From NCBI RefSeq assembly GCF_049800775.1, contig NZ_JBNAFR010000002.1, forward strand, positions 124,001-188,000: 64,000 nucleotides of DNA. The letters run 5' to 3'. The notes under the pieces are model-generated. The model saw only the letters and a list, made by a program, of their open reading frames with translations. It made no database searches and was not told the origin of the DNA. Positions 56,031-64,000 of this stretch are shown here, piece by piece (the stretch's first letter is position 1; each line of letters begins with the position of its first letter). A program made the translations under genes and the position numbers. The DNA comes from Dinoroseobacter sp049800775 (GTDB lineage Bacteria > Pseudomonadota > Alphaproteobacteria > Rhodobacterales > Rhodobacteraceae).

Positions 56031-57425
56031 CTACTCCGCCGGGTTGATGATGCGCACTTCGGCCTCGCCGGAACGCGGCATGTCGAAGATGCGGGTGGGC
56101 TCGCCCTTGGCGGCCTTGGCGGCGAGATAGGTCAGCACGCTGACATAGCACACGATCAGTGCCGCATAGACCGCGAGATAGGCGATCAGCGTGCCGAGCA
56201 CCATGCCCGCGGGCACATCGGCCACCGCGTCGGCGGTCTTGAGCACGCCGTCCACCAGCCAGGGCTGCCGTCCGATCTCGGTCGTGTACCAACCCGCCAG
56301 CGTGGCGATCCAGCCGGAAAAGCCCATGGCCACGAAGCCGTAGAACATCGGTTTCGGCAGACCCTCCATTCCGCGGCCCTTGCGCATGAACCACATGGCC
56401 GCCCAGCTCATCAGCAGCATCGCCATGCCGGTCGCCACCATGATCCGGAACGACCAGAACACCTTGGCCACGGGCGGGTGCAGGATCTCGCCGTCTTCGG
56501 TGACGAAGTCGTTCAGGCCGGGGATCTTGCCATCGAGGCTGTGGGTCAGGATCAGCGAGCCCACATAGGGGATCTTGATCGCGAAGTCATTCTCGCGCGT
56601 CTCCTCATTCGGCATCGCGAAGAGGATCAGCGGCACCGGGCTTTCCTCGCCGTCCCAGTGCCCCTCCATGGCGGCAACCTTGGCGGGCTGATGCTCGAGC
56701 GTGTTCAGCCCGTGCTGGTCGCCCACGAAGATCTGCACCGGGATCAGGAAGGCGGCGACCGTCACACCGGTCTTCATCGCGGCGCGCATGCCGCCCGAGC
56801 GGTCTCCGCGCAGCCAGCGGAAGGCCGACAGCCCGGCCAGCAGGAAGGACGCGGTCAGGCCCGAGGCCAGCAGCACATGGAAGAATCGGTAGGGCAGCGA
56901 GGGGTTGAAGATGATCTCGAGCCAGTTCGTGGCATGCACCACCCCATCGCGGATCTCGTACCCGGCAGGCGTGTGCATCCAGCTGTTCAGGACAAGGATC
57001 CAGAAGGCCGACATCGTGGTGCCGAAGGCCACGAGGAAGGTGGCCAGCGTATGCAGCCAGGGCGGCACGCGGCTGACACCGAAGAGCATGATGCCGAGGA
57101 ACACCGCCTCGAGGAAGAAGGCGGTCATCACCTCATAGGCCAGGAGTGGCCCCGCGATATTGCCGACGCTTTCCATGAAACCCGGCCAGTTGGTGCCGAA
57201 TTGGAAGGACATGGTGATGCCCGACACGACACCCATGGCAAAGGTCAGCGCGAAGACTTTCACCCAGAAGCGGTAGGCTTCCATCCATTTGCCGTCCTGC
57301 GTGGCCTGAAAGCGCAGCTTGAAGAACAGCAGCACCCAGCCAAGCGCGATGGTGATGGTGGGAAACAGAATGTGAAACGAGATATTCGCGCCGAACTGGA
57401 TGCGCGACAGGATCAGGGTGTCCAT
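56031..57425 (-). CDS. cydA: Cytochrome bd-type quinol oxidase subunit I
   Basis: Carries haems b558, b595 and d and the quinol site. The protein has 464 residues with about nine helices. The N-terminus DTLILSRIQFGANISFHILFPTITIALGW carries the early conserved His, and GTNWPGFMESVGNIAGPLLAYE follows. The quinol loop is short and the total length is well under the ~520 of the Escherichia coli type, so it belongs to the CIO/short-Q-loop group. It is upstream of cydB. The TetR gene 120 bases further upstream may control it, but that is only positional. Confidence 0.95.
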   Translation of the reverse strand: MDTLILSRIQFGANISFHILFPTITIALGWVLLFFKLRFQATQDGKWMEAYRFWVKVFALTFAMGVVSGITMSFQFGTNWPGFMESVGNIAGPLLAYEVMTAFFLEAVFLGIMLFGVSRVPPWLHTLATFLVAFGTTMSAFWILVLNSWMHTPAGYEIRDGVVHATNWLEIIFNPSLPYRFFHVLLASGLTASFLLAGLSAFRWLRGDRSGGMRAAMKTGVTVAAFLIPVQIFVGDQHGLNTLEHQPAKVAAMEGHWDGEESPVPLILFAMPNEETRENDFAIKIPYVGSLILTHSLDGKIPGLNDFVTEDGEILHPPVAKVFWSFRIMVATGMAMLLMSWAAMWFMRKGRGMEGLPKPMFYGFVAMGFSGWIATLAGWYTTEIGRQPWLVDGVLKTADAVADVPAGMVLGTLIAYLAVYAALIVCYVSVLTYLAAKAAKGEPTRIFDMPRSGEAEVRIINPAE

Positions 57426-57545
57426 CGGGGACCTCCTCGGGGGTTCATATGCCTGGTCTTTTTGTCTTGTTTCAGAATTAGGTTTTCACCTCAGGGTTGC
57501 CAGAGAGAGAGGGTGCGACCCGCTGTCCCGCTCCGACGGGGCGGG

Positions 57546-58136
57546 TCATTTGAGCGTGGCCAGGAGCGCGTCGATCACCTGCAGATGGGCTTCGGCCGAG
57601 CCGCCCTCGGCCACCGAGAGCGCCGCCCGATCAAACAGCGCCGAGAGTTGCACGGTCAGCGCGTCGAGCGGCAGGGTGCGGATCTCGCCTGCCTCCATGG
57701 CGGCGGCGAGGCCCGCGCGGAGCGCATCCGCCGAGGTCTCGCGGTCGATGGTGTCGAGCGCGGCCTGGCCGAGCACCGCGGGGCCGTCCCGCAGCATGAT
57801 CCGCACCCGCCCGGGATCGGCCATCGCCGCGAGATAGCCGCGACTGCCCAGTTGCAAGGCGTCGATGGTGGAACCGGGCTGGCTGGTGGCCTCAGCCGTG
57901 ATCTGGGCCGCGACAGCCTGATACTCCTCGGTGATCACGGCCCGAAAGAGGGCGGTCTTGTCCTCGAAATGGTGGTAGAGCGCGCCGCGTGTCACCCCAG
58001 CGGCCCGGACGATTTCGGGGGTCGAGGTCTCGGCATAGCCTTTCTCGGAAAACAGCTGTCGCGCGGCAGCGATCAGCGCGGCGCGCGTGGCCTCGGTGCG
58101 CGCCTTGTTGGTCCGCGTCTGCTTTTCTTCTTGCAT
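57546..58136 (-). CDS. TetR/AcrR family transcriptional regulator
   Basis: A 196-residue repressor-type regulator. The N-terminal helix-turn-helix covers ~residues 14-60, with AARQLFSEKGYAETSTPEIVRAAGVTRGALYHHFEDKTALFRAV. The C-terminal ligand-binding part is helical. The start is ATG at 58136. It is divergent from the VOC-family gene and two palindromes between them look like its operators. A natural reading is that it represses itself and the VOC gene; the inducer is unknown. Confidence 0.93.
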   Translation of the reverse strand: MQEEKQTRTNKARTEATRAALIAAARQLFSEKGYAETSTPEIVRAAGVTRGALYHHFEDKTALFRAVITEEYQAVAAQITAEATSQPGSTIDALQLGSRGYLAAMADPGRVRIMLRDGPAVLGQAALDTIDRETSADALRAGLAAAMEAGEIRTLPLDALTVQLSALFDRAALSVAEGGSAEAHLQVIDALLATLK

Positions 58137-58152
58137 ACGTACAGCCTGTATG
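58134..58152. promoter_or_regulatory. Probable TetR operator, site 1
   Basis: CATAC-N9-GTATG overlaps the regulator's own start codon. Its outer arms match those of site 2. Confidence 0.5.
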
Positions 58153-58166
58153 TTTATCGTCTGGAT

Positions 58167-58183
58167 ACATACATACTGTATGT
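58167..58183. promoter_or_regulatory. Probable TetR operator, site 2
   Basis: ACATACA-TAC-TGTATGT, a perfect seven-base inverted repeat, lies 33 bases after site 1 and upstream of the VOC gene. The region is AT-rich compared with its surroundings. Confidence 0.65.
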
Positions 58184-58204
58184 TTGCAAGAAAGGAGACG
58201 CAAC

Positions 58205-58630
58205 GTGAAATGCACCCAATACTACCCTGTCATCCAGACCCGCGATGTCGCCGAGACCAAGGCCTTCTATCTTGACCATTTCCGTTTCCGCGAGGCCTTT
58301 GCGGCGGATTGGTACTGCCATCTGCAATCCTGCGAGGATCCGGCTGTGAACCTTGCCATTCTGCAAGCGGATCATGAGACGATCCCGGAAGAGGGCCGGG
58401 GCGTTGTCGGCGGGCTCATCCTGAATTTCGAGGTCGCAGATGTGGATGCGGAGTTCGCCCGGGTCGAGGCAGCGGGCTTGCCGATCCTCAAGACCCTGAC
58501 GGATGAGGCTTTTGGCCAGCGCCATTTCATCACGCGGGATCCCAACGGTGTGCTGATCGACGTGATCCGGCCGATCCCGCCCGCGGCGGGGTTCGCCGAG
58601 CAATACAGCGCCGACGCACTGCCCGTCTGA
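58205..58630 (+). CDS. VOC-superfamily (glyoxalase/bleomycin resistance-like) protein
   Basis: A 141-residue single-domain protein. It shows the paired beta-alpha-beta modules: YYPVIQTRDVAETKAFYLDHFRF, then GGLILNFEVADVDAEFARVEAAGLPI and RHFITRDPNGVLIDVI, with possible metal ligands His and Glu/Asp. The start is GTG at 58205 behind a clean AAAGGAGA site; no ATG is available. It is divergent from and probably repressed by the TetR gene. The substrate is unknown. Confidence 0.88.
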   Translation: MKCTQYYPVIQTRDVAETKAFYLDHFRFREAFAADWYCHLQSCEDPAVNLAILQADHETIPEEGRGVVGGLILNFEVADVDAEFARVEAAGLPILKTLTDEAFGQRHFITRDPNGVLIDVIRPIPPAAGFAEQYSADALPV

Positions 58631-58648
58631 TCCCGGCCGCGCGATCTC

Positions 58649-60086
58649 TCAGATGTCCAGACTGTCGAACGCCTCGGACAGGGCGGCAAGCCGATCCGGA
58701 TCGCGCAGGTTGAAATGGGTCAGGAAGTCGGTCTTGCCGAAGGGTGCGTTCAGCGCACGGATCCGATCGACGCAGGCGCGGGCCTTGTCCGCATGGCCCG
58801 CCCGATTATACACCGCCGCCGCGATCATGAAGACATAGAGATGCGGGTTCGGCGCCGCGACAGCCCGGTCCGAGTACCGGATCGCAGCCGCCAGATCGTC
58901 GGTCACGAAGGCCGCGAGCGCGCACGTGCCGAACATCGATTGCAGATGCGGGTCCATCGGGCTGAGAAACAGCGCGCGCGCCACGTTCTGGTCCGCGTCC
59001 TGCCCCGCGCAGAGCACGGTCTGCAGGGTCGCGCTGTTGTAGTCGCCAAAGGCGGAGTTCGGGTTGAGCTCCACCGCGCGTTTGACCCAGATGAGCCCGT
59101 CCTCCGGGTGGCCCTCGAGCCATTTGGCCCGGCCATAGATCAGGTTGCAGAAGGGATCGTGCTCGTCATGGCGCAGCCCGTTGGCCGCTTGGTGCAGGGC
59201 CTGGCGCGTATGGGCCGCGCTCTCGCCCTCGAAATGCTGAAACGCAATCTGAAACTCCGTGTAGGACAGCCCCGCATGGGCCCGGCGAAGTGCGGATCCA
59301 GCGACAGGGCGCGTTGGAAGTGCCCGGCGGCGATCTGGTTGTCCGCGCGGTTGTAACGGAACATGTGCCGGATCCCGAGATGGTAGTGCCCCCAGGCATC
59401 GATGCTCTCGGAGGGATGGTGCCGCAGCTTCTCGGCCTCGTGGCTGGGCAGGCGGCTCTCCAGCGCGATCGCGAGGCCCCGGGCCAACTGCGCGCGCAGG
59501 TCATAGATCTCGTCCCGCGCGCCGACCAGCCGTTCGGTCCAGACCAGCTGCCCGGTTCGGGCATCTGAAAGCTCGGCGCCCGGGCGATGATATTGAGCCA
59601 GTGCAAGCGCGAGAGCGAGGCGATCAGCTCGGCGGGGATGGCCTCGGCGATGGCCTGCTGCGAGGGGGCCGCGCCCAGAAGCTCAAAAGGCCGCACGGCG
59701 ATGGTGGGCCGTCCCCCGTCAAGGGGCGCGGTCGGCCCCCCCGGCTCGGGCGCAGGGGTGGCCGGCACGGCTGTGTCCTAAGGCTCCACATCGGCAACGA
59801 ACCGATAGCCGAAGCCGCGCACGGTCTTGATCACCGCCTGCGCTTGCCCGCTATCGCCGACGGCTGCGCGCACCTGCTTGATCGCCGTCGACAGGGCCGC
59901 GTCCGAGACGAAGACGCCGGGCCAGATCACCTCGAAGATCTCGTCCTTGGACACGCTGCGGGCGCGATTGACCACCAGATGGCGCAAGAGTGCAAAGCAT
60001 TTCGGCTCCAGCGCGACGGCGCCGAAAGGGCCGTGGCGCTCAACCAGATCGGTGTCCAGACGATAGGCGCCAAATGCAAAGATCAG
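58649..60086 (-). pseudogene. Decayed winged-helix/TPR transcriptional regulator
   Basis: Remnant of a protein with an OmpR-type winged helix (ALLRHLVVNRARSVSKDEIFEVIWPG, 59778-60086), a cyclase-like middle domain (RPTIAVRPFELLG) and TPR repeats to the C-terminus at 58649. Reading it as one protein needs four repairs. First, no ATG/GTG is found, only CTG at 60084-60086. Second, an in-frame TAG stands at 59778-59780 just after the wing. Third, a deletion near 59563-59570 joins IIARAPSF to DARTGQLVW out of frame. Fourth, one base is missing at 59281-59286, where DPHFA should continue RAHAGLSYTEF. The separate pieces still read well, so the decay is fairly recent. Confidence 0.85.
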
Positions 60087-60799
60087 TGCAGGACCGAAGG
60101 ATGCAGGAGGTGGGTCCGCCAGGACAAGCCTGTTTCAGGTGCGGCGGGATCCTTGAGGTGCGCACATCCCCGCCAGTTTCGCGGAGCTTGGGGTCAGGCG
60201 GGCGCGCGGCGGCGCTTGAGGCCCACAAGACCCAGCAGTCCCGCGCCCAGCAGCCAGACCCCCGCGGGCAGAGGGACCGGGGCGACGGCGGAGGCGGTGG
60301 CCGTGGCGCGCAGGATCTGGCGATTTGTAACGAGTCCATCGCTCACGATGGACACGCTCCAGTCGATCCCGAAAATGTCGGGAAAGGCAAAGTTGGACAT
60401 GTCTGCGACATCGAAGGACCCGGAGATAAAGTCCGCGGTGAGCAGATCAAAGATATCCCCGTCTTCGATATTTGTGCCGTCAACGAAGTCGATCTGAAAC
60501 GTGACCGTATCCAAGATCGCCAGTGTTCCGTTCAGTTCAAGCGCAACTCCACCCTCGGTCGGATCAAGGAGAATGTCGACGACAGATCCCTGTGCGAAAG
60601 AGGCAGACCCGGCGCTGCCAGGGTTCCTCGCAATCAGCAAGGATCGGTCCCCATTGCCGATCGACAGTCTGGTGTTGTTAAACGCGAGGCTGAGGTCGGC
60701 TTTGAGAAAGCCCCCGTTTGACCTCAACCGTTCCACCTTCGATGCGAATGGTGTTCAGATCCATGTCGCCCTCGAGAATGATGGTACCTTTGGTTTGTC

Positions 60800-61260
60800 G
60801 AAAGTTTCCATCAACTCCGGTGATATTGCCGTCTACGTGAAAAATCCCGGTATTCTCAATTTCTCCGCCCTCAGTATCGATGTCCCCAGTGATGAAGGTG
60901 CCACTGTTCTGGATTACTCCAGAAGAGCTGTTGATATCGCCGCCGCTTGCAAACAAACCACTGCTTGTGATCGTCCCACGGCTGTTATCGACGTCGCCAC
61001 CGCTTCGAAACGTGCCCGCGTTTGTGATCGTTCCGGAGCTGTTATCGATGTCGCCACCGCTTTGAAACGTGCCTGCGTTTGTGATTGTTCCGGAGCTGTT
61101 ATCGATGCCGCGACCGCTTCGAAACGTGCCCGCGCTTGTGATTGTTCCGGAGCTGTTATAGATGCCCGCCACCGCTTTCAAACGCGCCCCTGTTTTCGAT
61201 CGTCCCACGGCTGTTATTGATGTCACCGTCGCTTTCAAACGTGCCCGCGTTTGAAAGCGA
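60800..61260 (-). repeat. Degenerate 57-base tandem repeats
   Basis: Seven to eight copies of a 57-base unit encode 19 residues (GTI..AGTF..GGDI). The upstream copies are nearly identical and the downstream ones increasingly diverged. They lie within the decayed VPLPA-CTERM gene. Confidence 0.8.
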
Positions 61261-61263
61261 CGG
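61226..61263. repeat. 16-base inverted repeat at the truncated gene end
   Basis: CCGTCGCTTTCAAACG (61226-61241) and its exact complement (61248-61263) are separated by six bases. One arm is repeat-unit coding sequence; the other is its inverted copy. Confidence 0.85.
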
Positions 61264-61563
61264 GGACGACCTGAGGCGGGCCAGGTGGATGAAATTCGGT
61301 TAACTCTGGCGACTGTGGCCGCTGCGAGTCAATGCGCAGGGCTTTTGTAGCGGGTTTTGTGTCCGCAAGCCGCGACAGGTCTGCGCCTGATGCCAACTTG
61401 CGCCCGATACCGGGCAGGAGCTGGCGGGCACATGCCTTTGTTCTGTGCGGTCTGTCTGGCTGGGCGTGGGCTTCGGACCAGCATCTGGCTCCATGCGGGA
61501 TCGCGGGACTGGATCTTGCGCGGGGCGGGCGCTTGGGTCATGTCATGGGCGAGGAGGCCCCCC
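61264..61563. other. Upstream region of the GAPDH gene
   Basis: These 300 bases hold no gene I can support. The GAPDH frame is open through part of it (from 61357), but the residues are Cys/Trp/Arg-rich and unlike the family. The promoter for the GAPDH gene should be here, though I cannot point to hexamers with confidence. Confidence 0.5.
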
Positions 61564-62553
61564 ATGCGTCAGTACAGTGTCATCATCAACGGCTTTGGCC
61601 GGATCGGTCGGTCTGTCTTGCGGGCCTGGCTCGGCGGCGGCTGGCCCGGGCTGCAGATTGTCGGCGTGAACGACATCGCGCCGCTGGAGACCTGCGCCTA
61701 TCTCTTTGAGTATGACAGTGTCTTCGGCCCCTGGCGCGGCGAGGTTCGGACCGAGGATGGCGCGCTGGTGGTGGATGGGCGGCGCATTCCGTTTTCCACC
61801 GTGGCGAACCTGCGGGATCGCGACTTGTCGGGCGTGGATCTGGTGATGGAATGCACCGGGCGCGGCTCGGACCGGGCCTTTGCCGAGCGCGCGCTCGAGG
61901 CGGGGGCGCGCCGGGTGCTGGTCTCGGGGCCCTCGCTGGAGGCGGATTGGACGCTGGTTCTGGGGGCGAATGACGCGGATCTGAGCCGCGAGCACCGGAT
62001 CGTCTCGAACGCCTCCTGCACGACCAACGCCGTGGCGCCGCTGGTTAAGCTGCTCGACGGGGCGTTCGGGATCGAGACCGGGCATATGACCACGGTGCAT
62101 TGCTATACCGGCTCGCAGCCCACGGTGGATATGCCCATGGCCAATCCGGCGCGGAGCCGGGCGGCGGCCCTGTCCATGGTGCCGACCACCACCAGTGCGC
62201 AGGCGCTCACGGATCTGGTGCTGCCGGGGCTGGCCGGGCGGATCCAGGGATCGGCGGTGCGGGTGCCGGTGGCCAGCGTCTCGGCGGTGGATCTGAGCGT
62301 GATGACCCGGCAGGGCCCTGACCGTGCGGCGGTCAATGCGGTGCTGCGCGGGGCCGAGGGCGGGATCATCGGGGTGACCGGCAAGCCGCTGGTGTCTTCG
62401 GATCTGCGGCAGCGGCCCGAGAGCATCGTCATGGCCACGCCCGAGACCCAGGTCAGCGATGGCGGCATGGTGCGGGTCTTCGGCTGGTATGACAATGAGT
62501 GGGGCTTCGCGAACCGGATGCTCGACGTGGCGATCCGGATGTCGAAATTCTGA
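61564..62553 (+). CDS. gap: Type I glyceraldehyde-3-phosphate dehydrogenase
   Basis: Oxidises glyceraldehyde 3-phosphate with NAD(P) in glycolysis or the reverse in gluconeogenesis. The 329-residue protein begins MRQYSVIINGFGRIGRSVLRAW. The active site is SNAS-C152-TTNAVAP, and the C-terminus is WYDNEWGFANRMLD. The start is ATG at 61564 behind GAGGAGG. No other glycolytic gene is adjacent. The sequence departs somewhat from the standard central-metabolism enzyme (ECTGRGSDRAFAERAL), so it may be a second, specialised paralogue or an erythrose-4-phosphate dehydrogenase relative. Confidence 0.93.
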   Translation: MRQYSVIINGFGRIGRSVLRAWLGGGWPGLQIVGVNDIAPLETCAYLFEYDSVFGPWRGEVRTEDGALVVDGRRIPFSTVANLRDRDLSGVDLVMECTGRGSDRAFAERALEAGARRVLVSGPSLEADWTLVLGANDADLSREHRIVSNASCTTNAVAPLVKLLDGAFGIETGHMTTVHCYTGSQPTVDMPMANPARSRAAALSMVPTTTSAQALTDLVLPGLAGRIQGSAVRVPVASVSAVDLSVMTRQGPDRAAVNAVLRGAEGGIIGVTGKPLVSSDLRQRPESIVMATPETQVSDGGMVRVFGWYDNEWGFANRMLDVAIRMSKF

Positions 62554-62659
62554 GCCCCGCTGCGGGCGGGATCGCCTGTGGTGGCTGTGCGCCTTCGGCG
62601 AGGATATTTGCAGACTTAAGGGGGAGGGGGCGCGCCGGGATCGACGCGCCCGCCTTTGG

Positions 62660-64000
62660 TTAGCGGGGCAGGGAGCCCTTCGCGTTGCCCTTGAGGCCGC
62701 CGGAGACTTCCTCGGTGGATTCCTCGGAAAGCTCTTCGGGCAGGATCAGGTTCAGCGCGATGGCGATGGCCGCAGCGGGCAGCAGGCCGCTGGTCATCAG
62801 GATGCGCAGGGTGTCGGGCAGGTATTGCACCGCGCCCGGCTCGAGCTGCAGGCCGAGGCCCACGGAGAGCGCGATGGCGAAGATCACCATGTTGCGCCGG
62901 TTCCAGTCCACATCCGAGAGCATCGAGATGCCCGCGGCCACGACCATGCCGAACATGACGATCACGCCGCCGCCGAGCACTTCGATGGGCACGGTGCGGA
63001 TGATGCCACCCACCTTGGGCACGAGCCCGCAGATGATCAGGAAGATCGCGCCGCAGGTCACCACATGGCGGCTCATCACACCGGTCATGGCGATCAGGCC
63101 GACATTCTGGCTGAAGGAGGTGTTCGGGAAGCCGCCGAAGATCCCGGCCAGGGCCGAGCCGAAGCCGTCGGCATAGGTCGCGCCCTTGATTTCTTCTTCA
63201 GTGGCTTCGCGGCCTGCGCCGCCCTTGGTGATGCCCGAGACATCGCCCACGGTTTCAATCGCCGAGATGAAAGCCATCAGGCAGAAGCCGAGGATCGCCG
63301 CGAAGGAGAACTCGAACCCGTATTTGAAGGGCTGCGGCAGGGCGAAGGCGGCGGACCGCTCCCAGGAGCCGGTGATCGCGTCGATGCTGAGCATGCCGAC
63401 CATGATGGCGTAGACATAGCCCACGATCAGGCCGATCAGGACCGCCGAGATCGACAGCATCCCCTTGGTGAAGAACTTCAGCCCGAGGGTCACGAAGATC
63501 ACCATGAGCGCTGCGGACCAGTTCAGCAGGCTGCCATATTCCGGCGTGCCGATGGCCGGGACACCGCCCGCCGCATATTGGATGCCGACCTTGACCAGCG
63601 CGAGGCCGATCATCGTCACCACGAGGCCTGTCACTAGCGGCGGCAGGGCGAAGCGGATCTTGCCGATCACCAGCCCGAGCAGCGCATGAAACAGCCCTCC
63701 GATGATGATGCCGCCAAAGAGCGCGCCGAGGGCATCGACCCCCTTGCCCGCTACCAGCGGGATCATGATCGGCAGGAATGCAAAGCTTGTCCCCTGCACG
63801 ATGGGCAGGGCCGCGCCGACCGGACCGAGCGTGATGGTCTGCAGCAGGGTCGCGAGCCCGGCGAAGAGCATCGACATCTGGATGAGGTAGAGCAATTCCG
63901 GGAAATCCGGCGAGTTCGAGCCGAACCCGAAGCCCGCCGCGCCCGCGACGATGATCGCCGGGGTCACGTTCGAGACGAACATCGCCAGCACATGCTGGAT
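62660..64000 (-). CDS. NCS2 family nucleobase (xanthine/uracil) permease, 5' end cut by window
   Basis: An inner-membrane proton symporter for purines or uracil. At least 446 residues with about twelve to fourteen helices are present, and the start lies beyond the right edge. The visible N-terminal part begins IQHVLAMFVSNVTPAIIVAG, as in the family, so only a few dozen residues are missing. The NCS2 signature GGFPNTSFSQNVGLIAMTGVMSRHV and the preceding FISAIETVGDVSGIT are present. The substrate cannot be fixed between xanthine, urate and uracil. The C-terminus is acidic and hydrophilic. Confidence 0.93.
   Translation of the reverse strand: MQHVLAMFVSNVTPAIIVAGAAGFGFGSNSPDFPELLYLIQMSMLFAGLATLLQTITLGPVGAALPIVQGTSFAFLPIMIPLVAGKGVDALGALFGGIIIGGLFHALLGLVIGKIRFALPPLVTGLVVTMIGLALVKVGIQYAAGGVPAIGTPEYGSLLNWSAALMVIFVTLGLKFFTKGMLSISAVLIGLIVGYVYAIMVGMLSIDAITGSWERSAAFALPQPFKYGFEFSFAAILGFCLMAFISAIETVGDVSGITKGGAGREATEEEIKGATYADGFGSALAGIFGGFPNTSFSQNVGLIAMTGVMSRHVVTCGAIFLIICGLVPKVGGIIRTVPIEVLGGGVIVMFGMVVAAGISMLSDVDWNRRNMVIFAIALSVGLGLQLEPGAVQYLPDTLRILMTSGLLPAAAIAIALNLILPEELSEESTEEVSGGLKGNAKGSLPR

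Larger units (their letters stand above)
60194..61263 (-). pseudogene. Decayed repeat-rich surface protein with VPLPA-CTERM tail
   Basis: Remnant of an exported protein. The C-terminus (60194-60300) is a VPLPA-CTERM sorting signal: VPLPAGVWLLGAGLLGLVGL then KRRR. Upstream is a beta-rich domain, and before it about seven to eight degenerate 19-residue repeats of the type I-D-N-S-S-G-T-I-T-N-A-G-T-F-x-S-G-G-D (~60800-61260). There are two frameshifts. An extra base in the TTT at 60717-60719 breaks EGGTVEVNGGFLKAD, and an extra base in CCC at 61165-61167 breaks a repeat. The frame stops about 60 bases upstream without signal peptide or start codon, and a 16-base inverted repeat marks that truncated end. 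Confidence 0.85.

Noticed and set aside
60501..61220. Plus-strand frame with repeated VIDVATASKRA motifs
   Set aside because: It is the complement of the 57-base repeats in the decayed VPLPA-CTERM gene. The minus-strand reading has the recognised sorting tail.
60800..61260. Possible CRISPR-like array
   Set aside because: The 57-base units are contiguous and coding-derived, with no unique spacers between them.

Overview
The window is a stretch of high-GC chromosome from an alphaproteobacterium, almost certainly a member of the Rhodobacteraceae (roseobacter group). The reasons are gene content and order: pyrG-secG, a DUF6524 membrane protein beside purA, a DUF2842 protein, CobS and CobT of the aerobic cobaltochelatase, an adrenodoxin-type ferredoxin, a VPLPA-CTERM sorting tail, and an alphaproteobacterial GTTC-N7-GTTC LexA box. 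The genus cannot be told from the sequence. No insertion sequence, prophage, CRISPR array or rRNA gene was seen. There is one tRNA gene, an elongator tRNA-Met.

Layout. 1-12 kb: pyrG (cut by the left edge), secG, DUF6524, purA, DUF2842, a very acidic protein with a 25-unit Ala-Glu microsatellite, thiamine pyrophosphokinase, rpiA, glutathione reductase and the hflK-hflC-DUF2065 operon. 12-22 kb: a DegP/Do protease with a strong terminator, a small OB-fold protein related to the DnaE2 C-terminus behind a LexA box, ferredoxin, a VCBS-repeat protein, purD, xseA, a secreted protein, ftsY, a DMT transporter and yciB. 22-34 kb: DUF427, aminopeptidase P, an EEP-family hydrolase, cobT, an XRE/DUF2975 pair, a lipoprotein, a DEAD-box helicase, psd-pssA and cobS. 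34-45 kb: an HI0933-like flavoprotein, msrB, a hybrid histidine kinase, metG, an MFS transporter, divergent hemE/hemC around a PpsR/CrtJ-like palindrome, and an operon of a dehydratase, an alpha/beta hydrolase and a HAD dehalogenase. 45-52 kb: the urea ABC transporter urtABCDE, with an unusual 382-base spacer between urtB and urtC, then tRNA-Met. 52-58.6 kb: gloB, a TPMT-like methyltransferase, a secreted protein, cydAB, and a TetR/VOC divergent pair with operator-like palindromes. 58.6-61.3 kb: two adjacent decayed genes, a winged-helix/TPR regulator and a repeat-rich VPLPA-CTERM surface protein. 61.5-64 kb: a GAPDH gene and an NCS2 nucleobase permease cut by the right edge.

Most of the window is ordinary housekeeping chromosome. 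Purine and pyrimidine supply (pyrG, purA, purD), tetrapyrrole and cobalamin synthesis (hemE, hemC, cobS, cobT), membrane protein and lipid biogenesis (secG, ftsY, hflKC, psd, pssA) and redox defence (gor, msrB, cydAB, gloB) are each represented by a few genes. The most notable observation is the stand-alone OB-fold protein at 13811-14203, whose sequence resembles the C-terminus of the SOS mutagenesis polymerase DnaE2 and which sits directly behind a LexA box. Also notable are the in-frame hexanucleotide microsatellite, the structured insert in the urt operon, a family of 20-base intergenic repeats, and the decay island at 58.6-61.3 kb.
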